This document shows, piece after piece, positions 10,518 through 21,854 of a stretch of 64,000 nt of DNA (within the stretch, counting starts at the first letter, position 1; each line of letters begins with the position of its first letter). This DNA is from Pleodorina starrii (Eukaryota > Chlorophyta > Chlorophyceae > Chlamydomonadales > Volvocaceae), in NCBI GenBank assembly GCA_030267565.1, contig BRXU01000003.1:7353001-7417000 (forward strand), in the 5' to 3' direction. Made by a program: the position numbers and the translations under genes. The notes beneath the pieces are model-generated. The model saw nothing but the letters and a program-made list of their open reading frames with translations. It ran no database searches and was not told the origin of the DNA.

Positions 10518-13405
10518 TTACTTGCCCCCGAAGCGCCGAACCTCCCTCACATACCCCGAGGGGCTGACGCTGTTGTTGTAGACCAGGGCTTCCTCGTACT
10601 GCACCGCGTAGTCCCGCCGCTCCAGACGCGGCGACACCACCTCAGTGCCCACGTCCGCGGCGGTCATGGGCCGGTAGTCCTCGTCCGGAAAGTCCGTCTG
10701 CGTGCTGCCGTGGGCCACAAACACCTGCCGGGCCGGGGAAGCCGGGGAGGTGTAGGCGTCAAATGCCCAGAAGCCGAAACCACTGAAGGCAAGCGCTGAC
10801 GAGGAAGAGGGGAGGTGGGTTGAGACCGAAATGCGTCAATGGCAGCACCTATCGACCCGCCGTTCCAACCCAGGCGCGACAACATATCCGCCCTCCGATG
10901 CGCCGAGCTACGCCCCTACCCGTCCCTCAGCGGCCGGCCGAGCCCCCAACTGCCGCTCCCCGCCCGGCCCACACAAACGCCCCCAGCACTCCTCCTACGT
11001 CTCCTGTCCCCCATCCGGGTACCGTACCTACCCCGCCTCGCCCGCCCGCTCCCCACTCGTACTAGTTAAGCTAGATCCAGTTCGTGGTCAGTGTGGGTTC
11101 ATTTGTTTGGCCTGCCCCTGTCTAGTCCCATCGGGTCTCCTTCATTGTACCCACCCGCCTAATCAGCGCCCCGCCCGTTGACCCCGGGCTCAGCCGCGGG
11201 CTGCGCCGATCATAGTGGTCCGGAGGCACCGCCAGGCCCTCTCTGTAGCGGCTGGTCACGTTCAGGTAGGGCGGCGTGCGCCGGCCACCGCTCAGCTTGC
11301 CGCCCGTGCTCGGCGTCGAGCGCTGCGTCCGGGAGAAAGCCCTGCGACACACGCGGTCGGGGTTTTGGGGTTTAACCACGCTGTCCAAGCTACTTCGGAG
11401 GAACCCGCGGCGTGCGCACGCACGGGGCACGTGTTCTCGCGTGGGGACAGGAGGGGGCTGCGCGCATATGCGCATGCGCGAGGCCGGGGGACCAGGGCAA
11501 GGACGATCGACATGCGTCGGAGTGGCGCCGATGTACTCGTGAGGACGGGATCATGATTGTGACTGCTCATGTCGCATGCCCGGCAACCCCTAGCGGCGCT
11601 GCTGGTCGCGAATCTTTCCCCCGGTCCGGGGGGGGGGCCAGCGCTGCAAGGGCGAGACTTACTTGTTGTTCGGGTCCTGCGGCGTGGTCGCGCCGCCCCA
11701 GTTCCCGCTGGTGCGCACTGCGACAGAGGCGGACCGCGGACAGAGCGGGCAACAGCGCAGGGTGTCGGCCGTCAGCAGGGGTCAGTCTTCTGTAAAAACA
11801 TGCATGCGTAATTCCTCCAGGGCAGCTGCCCGCTATTGCCCTGCATGTTCCGAGTGCTCTCCACGAGCAATCGTCGATACGAATCTGCAGGACCCTGGAG
11901 GCGCACACACCCCTGTACTAACACCCCGCACGCGGCTCCGGGCGTCCAAGCTTGAACGCTCAGCCCGGGGAAACGGACGGCCCCCCGGTCAGCATCTGCG
12001 GCACCGCTGTTGGGTGGAGGCCATCGCCATCCCCCACTGTCCCCGTGCCAGCGTCCTTCGAACCCCTGAAGCCTGCACACTCACGGTCAATGCGGCTGAA
12101 CTCGAAGGCGCTGTTCACCACGGAAGCCGGCAAGGGAATGTTGCATGTGCCGCCCTTTATGGACAGCTGCCGCCGCGCTGTCGGGCTGTACCCCGGCAGC
12201 GTGTCCACGCCTGTGTGTCGGGGGCCATGCAAGGGCCGGGGGCAGGGGCGGGCAAGGTTGTCTCCGCCAAGGTGTAGGAGTGGTACTTGGCTGGGGCGCT
12301 CTAATTGCCAATAGAGGTGCGAACGGGAGCTATGTGCCAGGAGGTTCAGGCACGATGCACGTCGCAGTATCCGAGCTTCCGTCACCTCTGCCATGCCATG
12401 GCGCAAGCCTGTGTCGGTCATGACCTGGCCGCCCCTCCCGACTCTATTGCCCAGCCCCTCCCGACTTGCCCTTGAAGCTCTTGTACAGCCATTGCGCGAG
12501 CTCCATCAGTTCCGGCGTCGACGCCTGGCTTAGCTTGGCAACATTCAGCTCCTGCGGCCCCCAGCATTTCAAGGCATGGGCAGACGGATTGCCGTCAACA
12601 CATTGGCACGGTCGCCGTGTGCGTTCCCAAGCATGCAGCTCGTCACGCACACCGTGCAGCCACGGTGGCTCTCCACTTCCTGCGTATCTCGCGCCCCCAC
12701 GTCTGCCCGTGCCCACCAGTGGGCCCCACCTACAATGTTCTACAGCGTGCCCGGGTGATCAATGTACTCTGTGTGCGTGCCGCTGTACTGTGCCAGCCAG
12801 CGCGGTATGGCAAGACTCCGGCCAAACCCTGGCCCACACCCGCCAGACGCCGCGCGCCCACCTTGGTCAAGCCCAGGGCGTTAAACGCCGCCTGCAGGAC
12901 TTTGTAGTTGGGAACTATTTCATATTCCTCGCGGGCAAAGAAGTTGACTTTGCGGATGGCGACAATGTCGGTGTAGAAGGCTGTATCACAAGGCGGGGGC
13001 GCGGCGGTTAGGTAGGACAATACACAGAGTTGGGGTGTTCTGTATCTCTGGCTGGATGCCCACAGACCACTATGTCATTCTTATGCAAGCTTTGCATTGG
13101 GTAACAGTGCAACCGGCTCGGTTCCCGGGTTTCGTGCCGGTTTCACTCCTTACCATCCAAAATTTGGCAGTAGACCGCACCAGAAGTCAACTGCAAGTCA
13201 CATGATACCACGTAAGGATGCACGTAACCATGGATTTGAGGCTAGGCCCGTGAGACCTGCGCACCCGCACCTGTTCAAGACGCGTCAAATTGAGCTCCAG
13301 CAGGCGGTTGATCCAGTCCAGCAGCTCAGTCTTGCCGGCATAGTATTCAAGGCCCTGATCGATTACGAAGTTGGGTGCTGAACTTAACGCGGTTGCAAGC
13401 GCCAT
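10518..13405 (-). CDS. EB1-like calponin-homology microtubule-binding protein
   Basis: Eight exons keep the frame throughout: 13405-13271, 13190-13154 (37-nt microexon), 12980-12862, 12551-12470, 12210-12085, 11717-11663, 11341-11155 and 10724-10518 (TAA). They give 315 residues. Residues about 20-125 form the EB1-type CH domain: GKTELLDWIN, then SGAVYCQILDA built across the microexon, VRKVNF-like IRKVNFF, NYKVLQAAF and ELAQWLYKSF. The EB1 linker follows (GYSP-x-x-RRQ, KGG). EB1 proteins track growing microtubule plus ends through this domain. The remaining ~185 residues lack the coiled-coil EB-homology domain and acidic tail expected of EB1. They are basic, Ser/Pro-rich and end VRRFGGK. The fourth intron uses a GC donor (AAGG|GCAAGT). 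The start is the first ATG. A cryptic acceptor just inside exon 1 leaves open a different first exon. Confidence 0.85.
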
Positions 13406-14412
13406 CTTTCTTTGACTTGGCGGACATCCAGGTGCGGGAGTATGAATTCTATTTGTGCATCTTTATAAGTTGTTGTCGTCGGCAGCAAGTAAGTCAAGGT
13501 TTTGACATGGAAGAACTACAGCGGGCGGATGGGCTTGCGCACGATTCCGCTGCGTTCATCATCAGGGGCTTGCGGCATTCATGGGGCACGCCAATGAATG
13601 TAAAACACCAATTGCATACATATTTCATATCTTTGTTATGATAACTTATAATAATTACGCAGCAGCACCAGGTGGAATTTGTGTCTAACCACTAAACTTG
13701 CTGCCCCGTGCCCTAACAATACCTCCATGCGTCGCGTGATGCGCAGCTGCTTGCATTATCGGTGTGCATAGGTCAAAATATACAAAGAAAAATGTTAGAA
13801 GCAAACTCCCGGGCTTTTAGACGGGCGGCTCAGGCTAGCAACCGGGGCAGCCCAAGCTATGCGCCCCGAGTAATTGTTAACAGCAGGCAATGGATGATGC
13901 CTGCTGTGCATTTGCTGCCGCCTTCTGCACGGCGTGCCAGAGGCGAGTCTACTGTTGCAGGTGGGTGGAGAATCGTGAGCATTTCAAGCCGTTCAGTCAC
14001 CAGACTGCTGATTGTGTTATTGCATGAACACTGCAGGGGTTGGCACTCCTGACCAGGGGGTAAGCGGTGGTGCGAGGGAACGGATAACCCGAGCTGGCGT
14101 GCAAGTTTTGCAGCAGTGGCCGTGAGCTACACGAAAGCCGTGCGCTTCCATATCGATGCAATCTTATGGTGTATGGTGTGCAGGTTTTCTCAATCGGGAG
14201 CGCGAGCGAGGATGCACTGGTGCGCAAAGGGTTATCCGCGCATAGTGTGGGCCCCTTTAAAGCGGAGCGCCTAGTGATGCCTGACTCGTGATGAACTAAA
14301 TGAATCTGGATTTGAGAATGTTTATGCCCTTAATTGCGACGCTCGTGTTGCGGGTTGTCTGCCGTGTGTCGCCGCTGACGAAGCACGCTTCCTTCGGTCG
14401 TGCCGTGGCCAG
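13406..14412. promoter_or_regulatory. Divergent intergenic region, EB1-like (-) / coiled-coil (+)
   Basis: About 1 kb between head-to-head genes, with lower GC than its surroundings. It must hold the upstream regions of both genes and the unresolved first exon(s) of the coiled-coil gene. The frame of its first recognised exon stays open back to 14278 without an ATG. A short open frame starting at ATG 13507 could be an initiating exon, but I cannot prove a join. Confidence 0.4.
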
Positions 14413-17400
14413 GAGCTCGCGGCGACCAAGAAGAACCTCCGCGAGGCGCTGGAGAAGATCGACCTGCTCACTCAGCAGGTCTCCATCGTCGACGAGCTGC
14501 AGCTGCAGATGGTGGAGCAGGATGAGCTCATCGCGGAGCTCGAACACCTTATCGAAATCGACAAGCGGAAGCAGGTGATCGCAGTGCACCTCCCATAACC
14601 CTCTACGCCCCTTCCCCACCCTTCCCACGCCTCCCAGAGCCCCCCGCACAGCCCCCACCCCTTCTTCCATCCCCCACCCCTCCTTCCATCCCCCTCCACC
14701 CACCCACCCCCTTCTCCCCCCGCCCCCCAAACCTCCATCCCCAACCCCTTCCCGCGCACCGATTCCCCCAGGAGGAGGAGCGCCAGGCGCTGGGCGACCA
14801 GATCGCGGTCGCGCAGGCCGCCCTGGCGTCCACTGCAGCGGAGCTGCAGGAGGCGCGCGCCAAGCTGGCCGCGATGCCCGACATACAGCAGCTTCAAAGT
14901 GAGGTGGCGCGGCTACGTGACGTGGAGGAGCAGCTGGAGGCGGCACAGGCGGCGGCGGCGCGCCTCTCGGAGCTGGAGGGGCTGCAGGAGCAGCAGCAGC
15001 TGCTGGCGGCGCAGCTGCAGGAGCAGCGGGACGGCCGGGACACGCTGGCGCGGGAGCTGGAGGCGGCGAGGCAGCAGCAGCTGGCGGCGCAGGCGGCGGC
15101 GGCGGCGGCGCGACTGGAGGCGCAGGTGGGGAAGGGGAGGCTGGGAGGCGCAGGGAGGGAGGGAAGGGGCTGGGGGGCGGGGTGTGGCTGATGGGGAGGT
15201 GGGATGAGGGGGCGGGGCGGAGAGCTGCGGGAGGGAGGAGTGGGCGGAGGAGGCGGAGGGGGCGGCGCGTGTGTGGAGGGCGGGCGGGGAGCCGGGCGTC
15301 TGCAACTGCAGCGTTAGCTCGGCCTGGCGCGGGGCCGACTTGCTGCAAAAATGGCGGCACGGGTGGTTTCCTGTTAGGAGGCGGAGAGGGTTTGCTCTTA
15401 GGAGGCGAAGGTGGCTCCAGCCCCTCTGGTCCAGGGGAGCCTCCGGCAGTGCTGGAGGCCTGGGGTTTGGCTTGGCTTGGCCTGGAGTCGCTGCAACCAG
15501 ACCCAAGAATACGCACTCTTAAACCAGACCCCAATAATACGCGCTCTTTTACCCTCCGTAGGAGGCCCAGGAGGCCCTCTCCCGCAAGGTGGAGGAGCTG
15601 GCGGCCATCGAGGCGGATGTGGAGAACATGCGCAAGACGATGAGCAAGGGGGGAAAGAAGGGCCGGGGGGGCAAGGCGCCGCAGGCGCGCGGTGGCGGCG
15701 GCAAGGGCTTTGCGTCGCCCGCCGCGCCGCCCGCGCCGCCGCCCCCGCCGCCGCCGGCCGCTGAGAACTACCTGCGTCAGGAGCTCAAGCAGGCGCAGGT
15801 GCGCGTGTATGGAAGGGAGGGAGGGAGGGAGGGAGGGAGGGAGGGATGGGAGGAAGGGGGGGTAGAGCATGACAGTGAGGGATGGGGAGGGAGGGAGGGT
15901 GGGTTTGGGGTATCAAAAAAATAGTCCGTGAAGGCCCCACCGCGCCTCAGCCTCCCAGAAGATGGAGGATGGGTGTCCTCACTTTTTTCCCTCCCAGTCC
16001 CCTGCCGGGGCTAAGCTCGGCTGGCCCAAACCCCCAGCACCACACCCTGTCCCCCGACCGCCGCCCCCGCACCCACACACCCCTCTCTCTCTCTCGCCCC
16101 CCTGCCAGACCGAGCTGGAGCAGCTGCAGGTCACTCTGGATGAGCGGGAGGCGCAGCTGCAGGCGGCACAGAGCGCCGTGGAGTTCCTGACCAGCCAGTG
16201 CAAGGAGCAGGTGTGCGGGGGCCTGGGGCTGGGTCTCGGTGGGGTTGGGGCGGGGGACCCTGGGGGGGCTGGGCTCCCCGGGGAAGGGCATGGAGGGCGG
16301 AGGGAGGGAGGGAGGGAGGGAGGGAGGGAGGGAGAGGGGGTAGGTGGCGGGTGAAGGAGACAAGCCGAAGGCATGCGGGGCCGTCCACCCGGGTGTGTAA
16401 GTCGTCCTCCTGAAGGGCCCCTCCGCACTCTCCTCTCTCCTCCCTCCCCCAGCCAGGAGTTCCTTCGCTGCGCTTCGTAAATCTTACTCCCCACACCCTC
16501 GGGGACAGCCAGCCTGCTCCTTCGGTCTGTTTTCTGTCCTTACACCCCCCTAACTCATTGTTATATAAAGGAGCATATCACTCCCTGACCCCCCTAACCC
16601 CCAAAATCCACACCCCCCTAACCCCCTCCCCAATCCCCCTCATCCGCCCCCCCCCCGAGCAGGAGCTCCAGGTGACTGCTCTGCAGTCCAAGCTGGACGA
16701 GGCCAATGCCCAGTTGGCCGCCCGACTGGCGACAGAGGCGGAGCTGCGGCAGCAGGCGGAGGCGCTGGCGGTGCGGCTGAGGGCCGAGTCGAACGACAAG
16801 GAGGCGACGGTGGCGGCGATGAGGCAGCAGGTGGGGGGGCTGTGGGGGCGGGGGCGTGCATCCAGGGCGGGTGGCGCACCTCGGGCCGCGGCCGCCCTGC
16901 TCCTCCTCGGGGTCTCGCGCCTCCCCTGTTCTCCCCTGTTGTGGGGGGCCGGGCGCTGCAACTTGTACCTGTGAACCCGTGTGTAGCAATACACCCAGCA
17001 AACACCAGGCCCCCATGCCTTGACGTTTCGGAAGACCGAGGGGGTTGTCGGCGGGGGTAGGTCGGGTTAGCGCCCTCCCGCCCTCCCGCCCTCCCTCCTT
17101 CAAGCCAGGTGGAGGGTGCAGGAGGAGCGGGACTCTGAATCCCTCTTGCAACACCCCACACCCCCTTACATACACACACGGTTTTGCCTGCCCTGATTGT
17201 CCCAACCCTACTTGACCCGTCCTCCCTCACGCGCGCAGCTGGAGTCGCAGTCCGCGGAGCGGTCCGCCCTGGCTTCGGAGCGCGACTCACTGGTTTCGGA
17301 GGTGTCTGGGCTTCGCAGCAGCATGCGGGAGCTGGAGGCGCGGCGGCAGCTGCAGGATGTGGCGGTGGGGGAGCTGGATGTGTCGCTGCAGGAACTCAGA

Positions 17401-20400
17401 GTGGAGGTACGTGGCGGTGTGTGGGGGGGGGAAGGGGGGGAGGGGAGGGGAGGGGAGGGGAGGAGGCTATTACCAACCAGGTGTGGGGAAGGGAGCGAGT
17501 TAAGTTAAGGGCTGCGGGGCGCGGCTTTCAATCCTTTTTACCACTGTGCCACCCGCTCCGCTCGTCGCTCCAGCCTCTGCCAGCCTGCCCGTTTGGAGTG
17601 ACGTACGCTCCCCCCACACACACACGCACCCGCACACACACCACCACACACACACACACACATGCACATATACACACCCGCGCCCTCTTTGTAGGTTGAG
17701 ACCGCCCAGCAACTCAAGGTGGATCTGGCCATCCTGGCTGAGGCCTTCTCCGCGAAGGAGGCGGAGCTGGAGGCGGCGCAGGGGCGGCTGGGGGCGGCGG
17801 AGGGGCGGGAGGAGGAGCTCAGGGCGCAGGTGGCGGGGGCGGAGGACAGCCTGAGGAGCGTCAATGTGAGAGCGGGGAGGGGAGGGCAAGGGGAGGGGAG
17901 GGGAGGGGGGCGGGAGAAAGGGGGAGGGGGCTTTACTACTTTTCCCGACTTCTACTACTACGACTAGTACTAGTACTTTCCGCTGGACGCCTCTTTCTGG
18001 TCAGTCGTCACCGCCTACCGCGCATGGTCCCCCAACCTCCCACCTCGCAGTGGCTCTTTGTTTTATAAAGGAGCAAATGACTCCCTGACCCCCACCCCGG
18101 TCCCCTCTTACCGCTGCCAGGCTATGCTGTCGGAGCTTCAGTCAACCAACACGGCTCTGGCTCAGCGGTTCGAGGCGCTGGAGGCCGCGTTCCGGGCCAC
18201 CAGCGAGCAGAGGGCGGAGGCGGAGGCGCGGGCAGCGGAGGCGGTCCGGCAGCTGGGGGAGGCGCGAGAGCAGGGGGCGGTGCTGCGGGAGCAACTGGGC
18301 GCAACCAACAAGGTGGGGGGTGGGGGGTGGGGGTGGGTGAGCGCGACACGGCGGGAGGTGGCACGGCGGGAAGGGAAGGGGGCGGGGCAGGCATGGGGAG
18401 GGTTTCGGTCGGCTGGAGCCTGGGCAGATGTTTGGGTGTTCGGGAGGGGAAGAGAGGGAAGGGAAGGAAAGGGGAGGGATGAGTGATGGAATCCGTCCCC
18501 GCCCCGTCCCGTCCCCCGCCCCCACTGGTTGCCTCTCCAGGCGCTGACCGAGACTGCGCAGGCTCTGTCTGAGGCTCAGGCCGCCGAGTCGAGTCAGCGC
18601 ATGGCTGCCCAGACACTGAGTGAGCGGCTGGCTGCCGAGCAGGCGGCGGTGATCAAGCAGACGCGGGATGTGGGGACGCTGAGGGAGCAGGTGGCGCTGC
18701 TCAACGAACAGGTGAGAGGGGAGAGGGAGGGAGGGGGAGAGAGGGGAAGGGGGGGAGAGGGGGAGGGGGAGGGATATGCTCCTTTATATACGAATGAGGT
18801 GAGGGGGAGGGGGAGGAATGAAGAGGATGCCGCGGAGTAGACCGTAGACGACCGAGAAAGGGAAGGAGGAGAGGGGAAATGGTGGGGCAGGGAAGGGAAA
18901 GAGTGTTATTTAAGTCTACAAAAGCAGACAAGCTGAGAAGCTGACAGATGCAGTGTGACAGGAGGGGAGAGAGGGGAGAGAGGGCTGGGGGGGAATCTAA
19001 TAAATAAAGATGATGAAACCGAAGCGGTGGATGGGGAAGGGCATTGGGGGGGCAAGGAGGGCAGCCGAAGTAGGCAGGCTGACCGGCTGACACTCACTCA
19101 CTCCATCCCACCCCACCCCATCCCATCCCACACCGTCCCACACCACCCCCCAACCCCCAGATCGCCTTCCTGTCGGGCTCCGAGAGCAGCGTCAAGAAGC
19201 TTCAAGAGGCGCTGCGCCGCTCAGACGGTGAGCTGGCGGAGGCGCGCGGCGACGCGGCGGAGGCGCGCCGCCGCGGCGAGGCGGCGGAGGCGCGCGCCGC
19301 CGCCGCCGCCGCCGACCTGGAGCGCCTCCGCCGGGAGCTGGCTTCCGCCACCGCCGCCCTGTCCGAGCGCGAGTCGGCGCTGGCGCTGGCGCGCCGCGCC
19401 GCGGACGCGACCGACGCGGAGCTCCGGGCCGCGAAGCGGCTGGCGGAGGCGGCGGCGGCGGAGGTGGGCGGCATGCGGGCGCAGGTGGCGGCGCTGAGCA
19501 GTGAGCTGACGGCGGTTCGTCAGGACCGCGACGCGGCGGGTCGGGCGGAGTTTGAGTCGTTGCGGCAGCTGCAAGGGGAGTTGGCGGCGGAGGCGGTGGC
19601 CACTCTGCAGTTGCTCAATAAGGCGGAGAGCCTGGTGCTGGCGGCGTCGGGTGGGTCGGGGGGCGGGGGGTGTATGGGGTTGGGGGGGGGCGGGGTGGGG
19701 TGCCTTGGGTAGGGGGGATGGACACGTTGATGTGCAAATGGGGCGGGACGGGAAGGGGTGGGAAAAGAGAGAGGAGAAGAAGATTCTGTCCATATACTGT
19801 CCGCTGTCCCCCAGCCCCGGTTCCGCTAGCGGGCCCAGACCGGTGACCAACAAACCAACCCGGCCTCTTGCTTTTTCCCAAGCCAAGGACCGTAAAACTG
19901 GACCCCTCCAGCCGCCTTTCCGTGGATCAACCCCCCTTCTCACCCCTCCTCTCTCCCCCCTGCCCGCTGCGGTATCTTCCCCTCCTCCCCTGCAGAGCAA
20001 GCCTCCGTGTCCAATGCAGTCGACGTGAACGCCGTCCTGCAGCAGGCCCGAAATGTGAGTGGGGGTGCCTAGCCGCGTCGCGTGGCGTGGCGTCGCGTGG
20101 TGCGGCGCCCCGGCTCCTTGCCGCTGGCCGCCGGCCGCCCCTCCCCCCGTGGATAATTCCCCCGACCCCCCCATCCACCACCACCCCGCCCTGGCTGGTT
20201 GCTGCAACCAGGTCCATCACCACCGCATTCCACTTCCGCTACCCACCTCCCCCTCCCCCTTCACCTGCCCTCCGCCCGCCCTTGACCCCCCTCTTCGCCC
20301 TTGACCCCCTCTTCGCAGTGTCTCGCATGTTATATAATGGCGCATATCACTCCCTGACCCCCTCTTCGCCCTCTGCCCGCCCTCTGCCCTCCCTCTGCCC

Positions 20401-21854
20401 TCCCTCTGCCCGCCCTCGACCCCCCTCTTCGTCCGCCCTCCCTCCCTCCGCCCGCCCTCCCTCTGCCCGCCTTCCGCCCGCCCTCCCAGGACCTCGACGT
20501 TCAGACGGAGCTGTGGGAGTCGGAGCGGCAGCGCTCCGCTTCCCTGGAGCGGGAGGTCGCGGCGCTGTCGGAGCAGCTTCGAAACGCGGCGCTGGGCCGC
20601 AGACTGGGCGCCGGGGACCACCAGGCCGGCACCGGCACCGGCGGCGCCACCGCGGCGGGTACTTCGGGCGGCAGCATGTCGGGCACGCTGGCTGCGGCGT
20701 TCCTCAGCGCGCGCGGCACCGGCGGCGCCCCTCGCGACTTTGAGGCCGCCAATGTGAAGCTGCTGGAGGAGCTGAATGTGGCCAAGGACAGCGGGCTGGC
20801 GGCCAGGGCGGAGGCGGAGGCGCTGCAGTGAGTGGGAGGGAGGGAGGGAGGGGGGGTGCGGGTGGGGGAGGGAGGGGCGGGTGGGGGAGGGGGTGGGGGA
20901 GGCGGGTGGGGGAGGGAAGGAGGGGAGGGGGGTGGGGGAGGGAAGGAGGGGTGGGGGTGGGGGGCGGCGCCAGCGAGTGGCTGGAGGCGGGGAGCGGTGG
21001 AGCACTGGTGGGTTGGGGGCCAGTGATGGCCGCCGCGGTGGCTGTCTCTTCCCTTGCAAGCAGGGGGGGGTGCAAGACAGATGACCGGAGGTGCAGGGCG
21101 GGAGGTGTCTCCATCCATCCATCCATCCATCCACAGGGGAACATCCATCCAGGGGACCTGATGGATGGAATTGCTTGTTCCCGGAGGGCTCGTGGCGGGA
21201 TGGAGGAGCAGGAGGAGGAGGGGGAGACTGTTGGCAAGCGTGCCTGTCCGGACTCTGCTAAACTCTGTCCCCCTCCCGCCACTCACTCTCCCTCCCGCCC
21301 TCTCCGCCGCTGCAGGACCCGCGTGCAGTTCCTGGAGCGGGAGCTTCGGTCCCGGGACGCGCTCATCACGGAGTTGCGCAGCAGTGGGGTGGCCCGGGGG
21401 GGCCGCCAGGCGGATGCAGTGGTGCAGCAACTCAAGGCGCTGCAGGTGGGGGTGGTGGTTGACGGCGCTGCTGGTGGTGTTGGTGTTTTGATGTTGATAT
21501 TGTGGGCTCTAGGCCCTCATTATCACCTCTCGATTCCGTTTGCAAACATCGCCCCCGTTCCATTCCTGTGGTTCATCCTCTCCCTCCCCCGCCCCAAAAA
21601 CCCAAAACGCCCCCTTGGCGCTTCAGGAGGAGAACACGAAGCTCAAGCAAGCCGCGGCCCGGCAGCAGCAGAAGCTCAACCAGACCAAGCGATTCTTCGA
21701 GAAGAAGATCAGCCCGGGCAGCGCGGCGGGCAGCAACGGCACCGAGGCGCCGCCGCTCACGGCGGCCGCCCGCGGCGGCGGCGGCGGCGGCGGCGCGGGC
21801 GGTGCCGGCACCGGCGTCAGCGGCGGGAGCAACCCTAGCCGTAACGGCGTGTGA
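14413..21854 (+). CDS. Long coiled-coil protein, function unknown (5' end incomplete)
   Basis: Fourteen frame-consistent exons: 14413-14574, 14772-15125, 15562-15798, 16109-16210, 16663-16830, 17239-17406, 17695-17865, 18121-18312, 18541-18711, 19161-19650, 19996-20054, 20490-20827, 21316-21445 and 21627-21854 (TGA). They encode 989 residues, plus an unresolved N-terminus. Nearly all of it is heptad-like sequence rich in Glu, Ala, Leu, Gln and Arg, interrupted by a basic Gly/Lys then Ala/Pro loop in exon 3 and a Gly/Thr/Ala linker in exon 12. It ends in a Gly/Ser-rich tail after a final helix (NQTKRFFEKKI). No motor, kinase or membrane segment is visible. Such proteins act as structural or tethering rods (centrosomal, Golgi, flagellar or nuclear), and nothing here decides which. 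The first nine exons all have lengths divisible by three, with phase-0 introns. The 5' frame may extend to 14278. Confidence 0.8.
15811..15845. repeat. (GGGA)n microsatellite
   Basis: Tandem GGGA units directly after a splice donor in the coiled-coil gene. A similar run lies at 16299-16335 in the next intron. Confidence 0.75.
16553..16593 (+). repeat. Intronic repeat family A, sense copy
   Basis: Matches the family core AAAGGAGCATATCACTCCCT exactly, preceded by ACTCATTGTTATAT and followed by a C-run. It lies about 70 nt upstream of the acceptor at 16662, in the orientation of the host gene. Confidence 0.85.
18046..18093 (+). repeat. Intronic repeat family A, sense copy
   Basis: CGCAGTGGCTC upstream part plus TTATAAAGGAGCAAATGACT core, 27 nt before the acceptor at 18120 of the coiled-coil gene. 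Two changes in the loop leave the GGAG/CTCC stem intact. Confidence 0.85.
18773..18799 (-). repeat. Intronic repeat family A, antisense partial copy
   Basis: Reverse complement of the TATAAAGGAGCATATC part, near the donor end of the intron 18712-19160. It is the only clear copy opposite to its host gene. Confidence 0.65.
20314..20362 (+). repeat. Intronic repeat family A, sense copy
   Basis: CGCAGTGTCTCGCATGTTAT followed by the GCATATCACTCCCTGACC core, about 125 nt before the acceptor at 20489 of the coiled-coil gene. Confidence 0.85.
21107..21135. repeat. (CATC)n microsatellite
   Basis: About six CATC units in the penultimate intron of the coiled-coil gene. Confidence 0.75.

Noticed and set aside
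14641..14760. Regularly spaced C-rich and G-rich repeats resembling an array
   Set aside because: Simple low-complexity intron sequence. No CRISPR-like repeat/spacer structure, and the DNA is eukaryotic nuclear.
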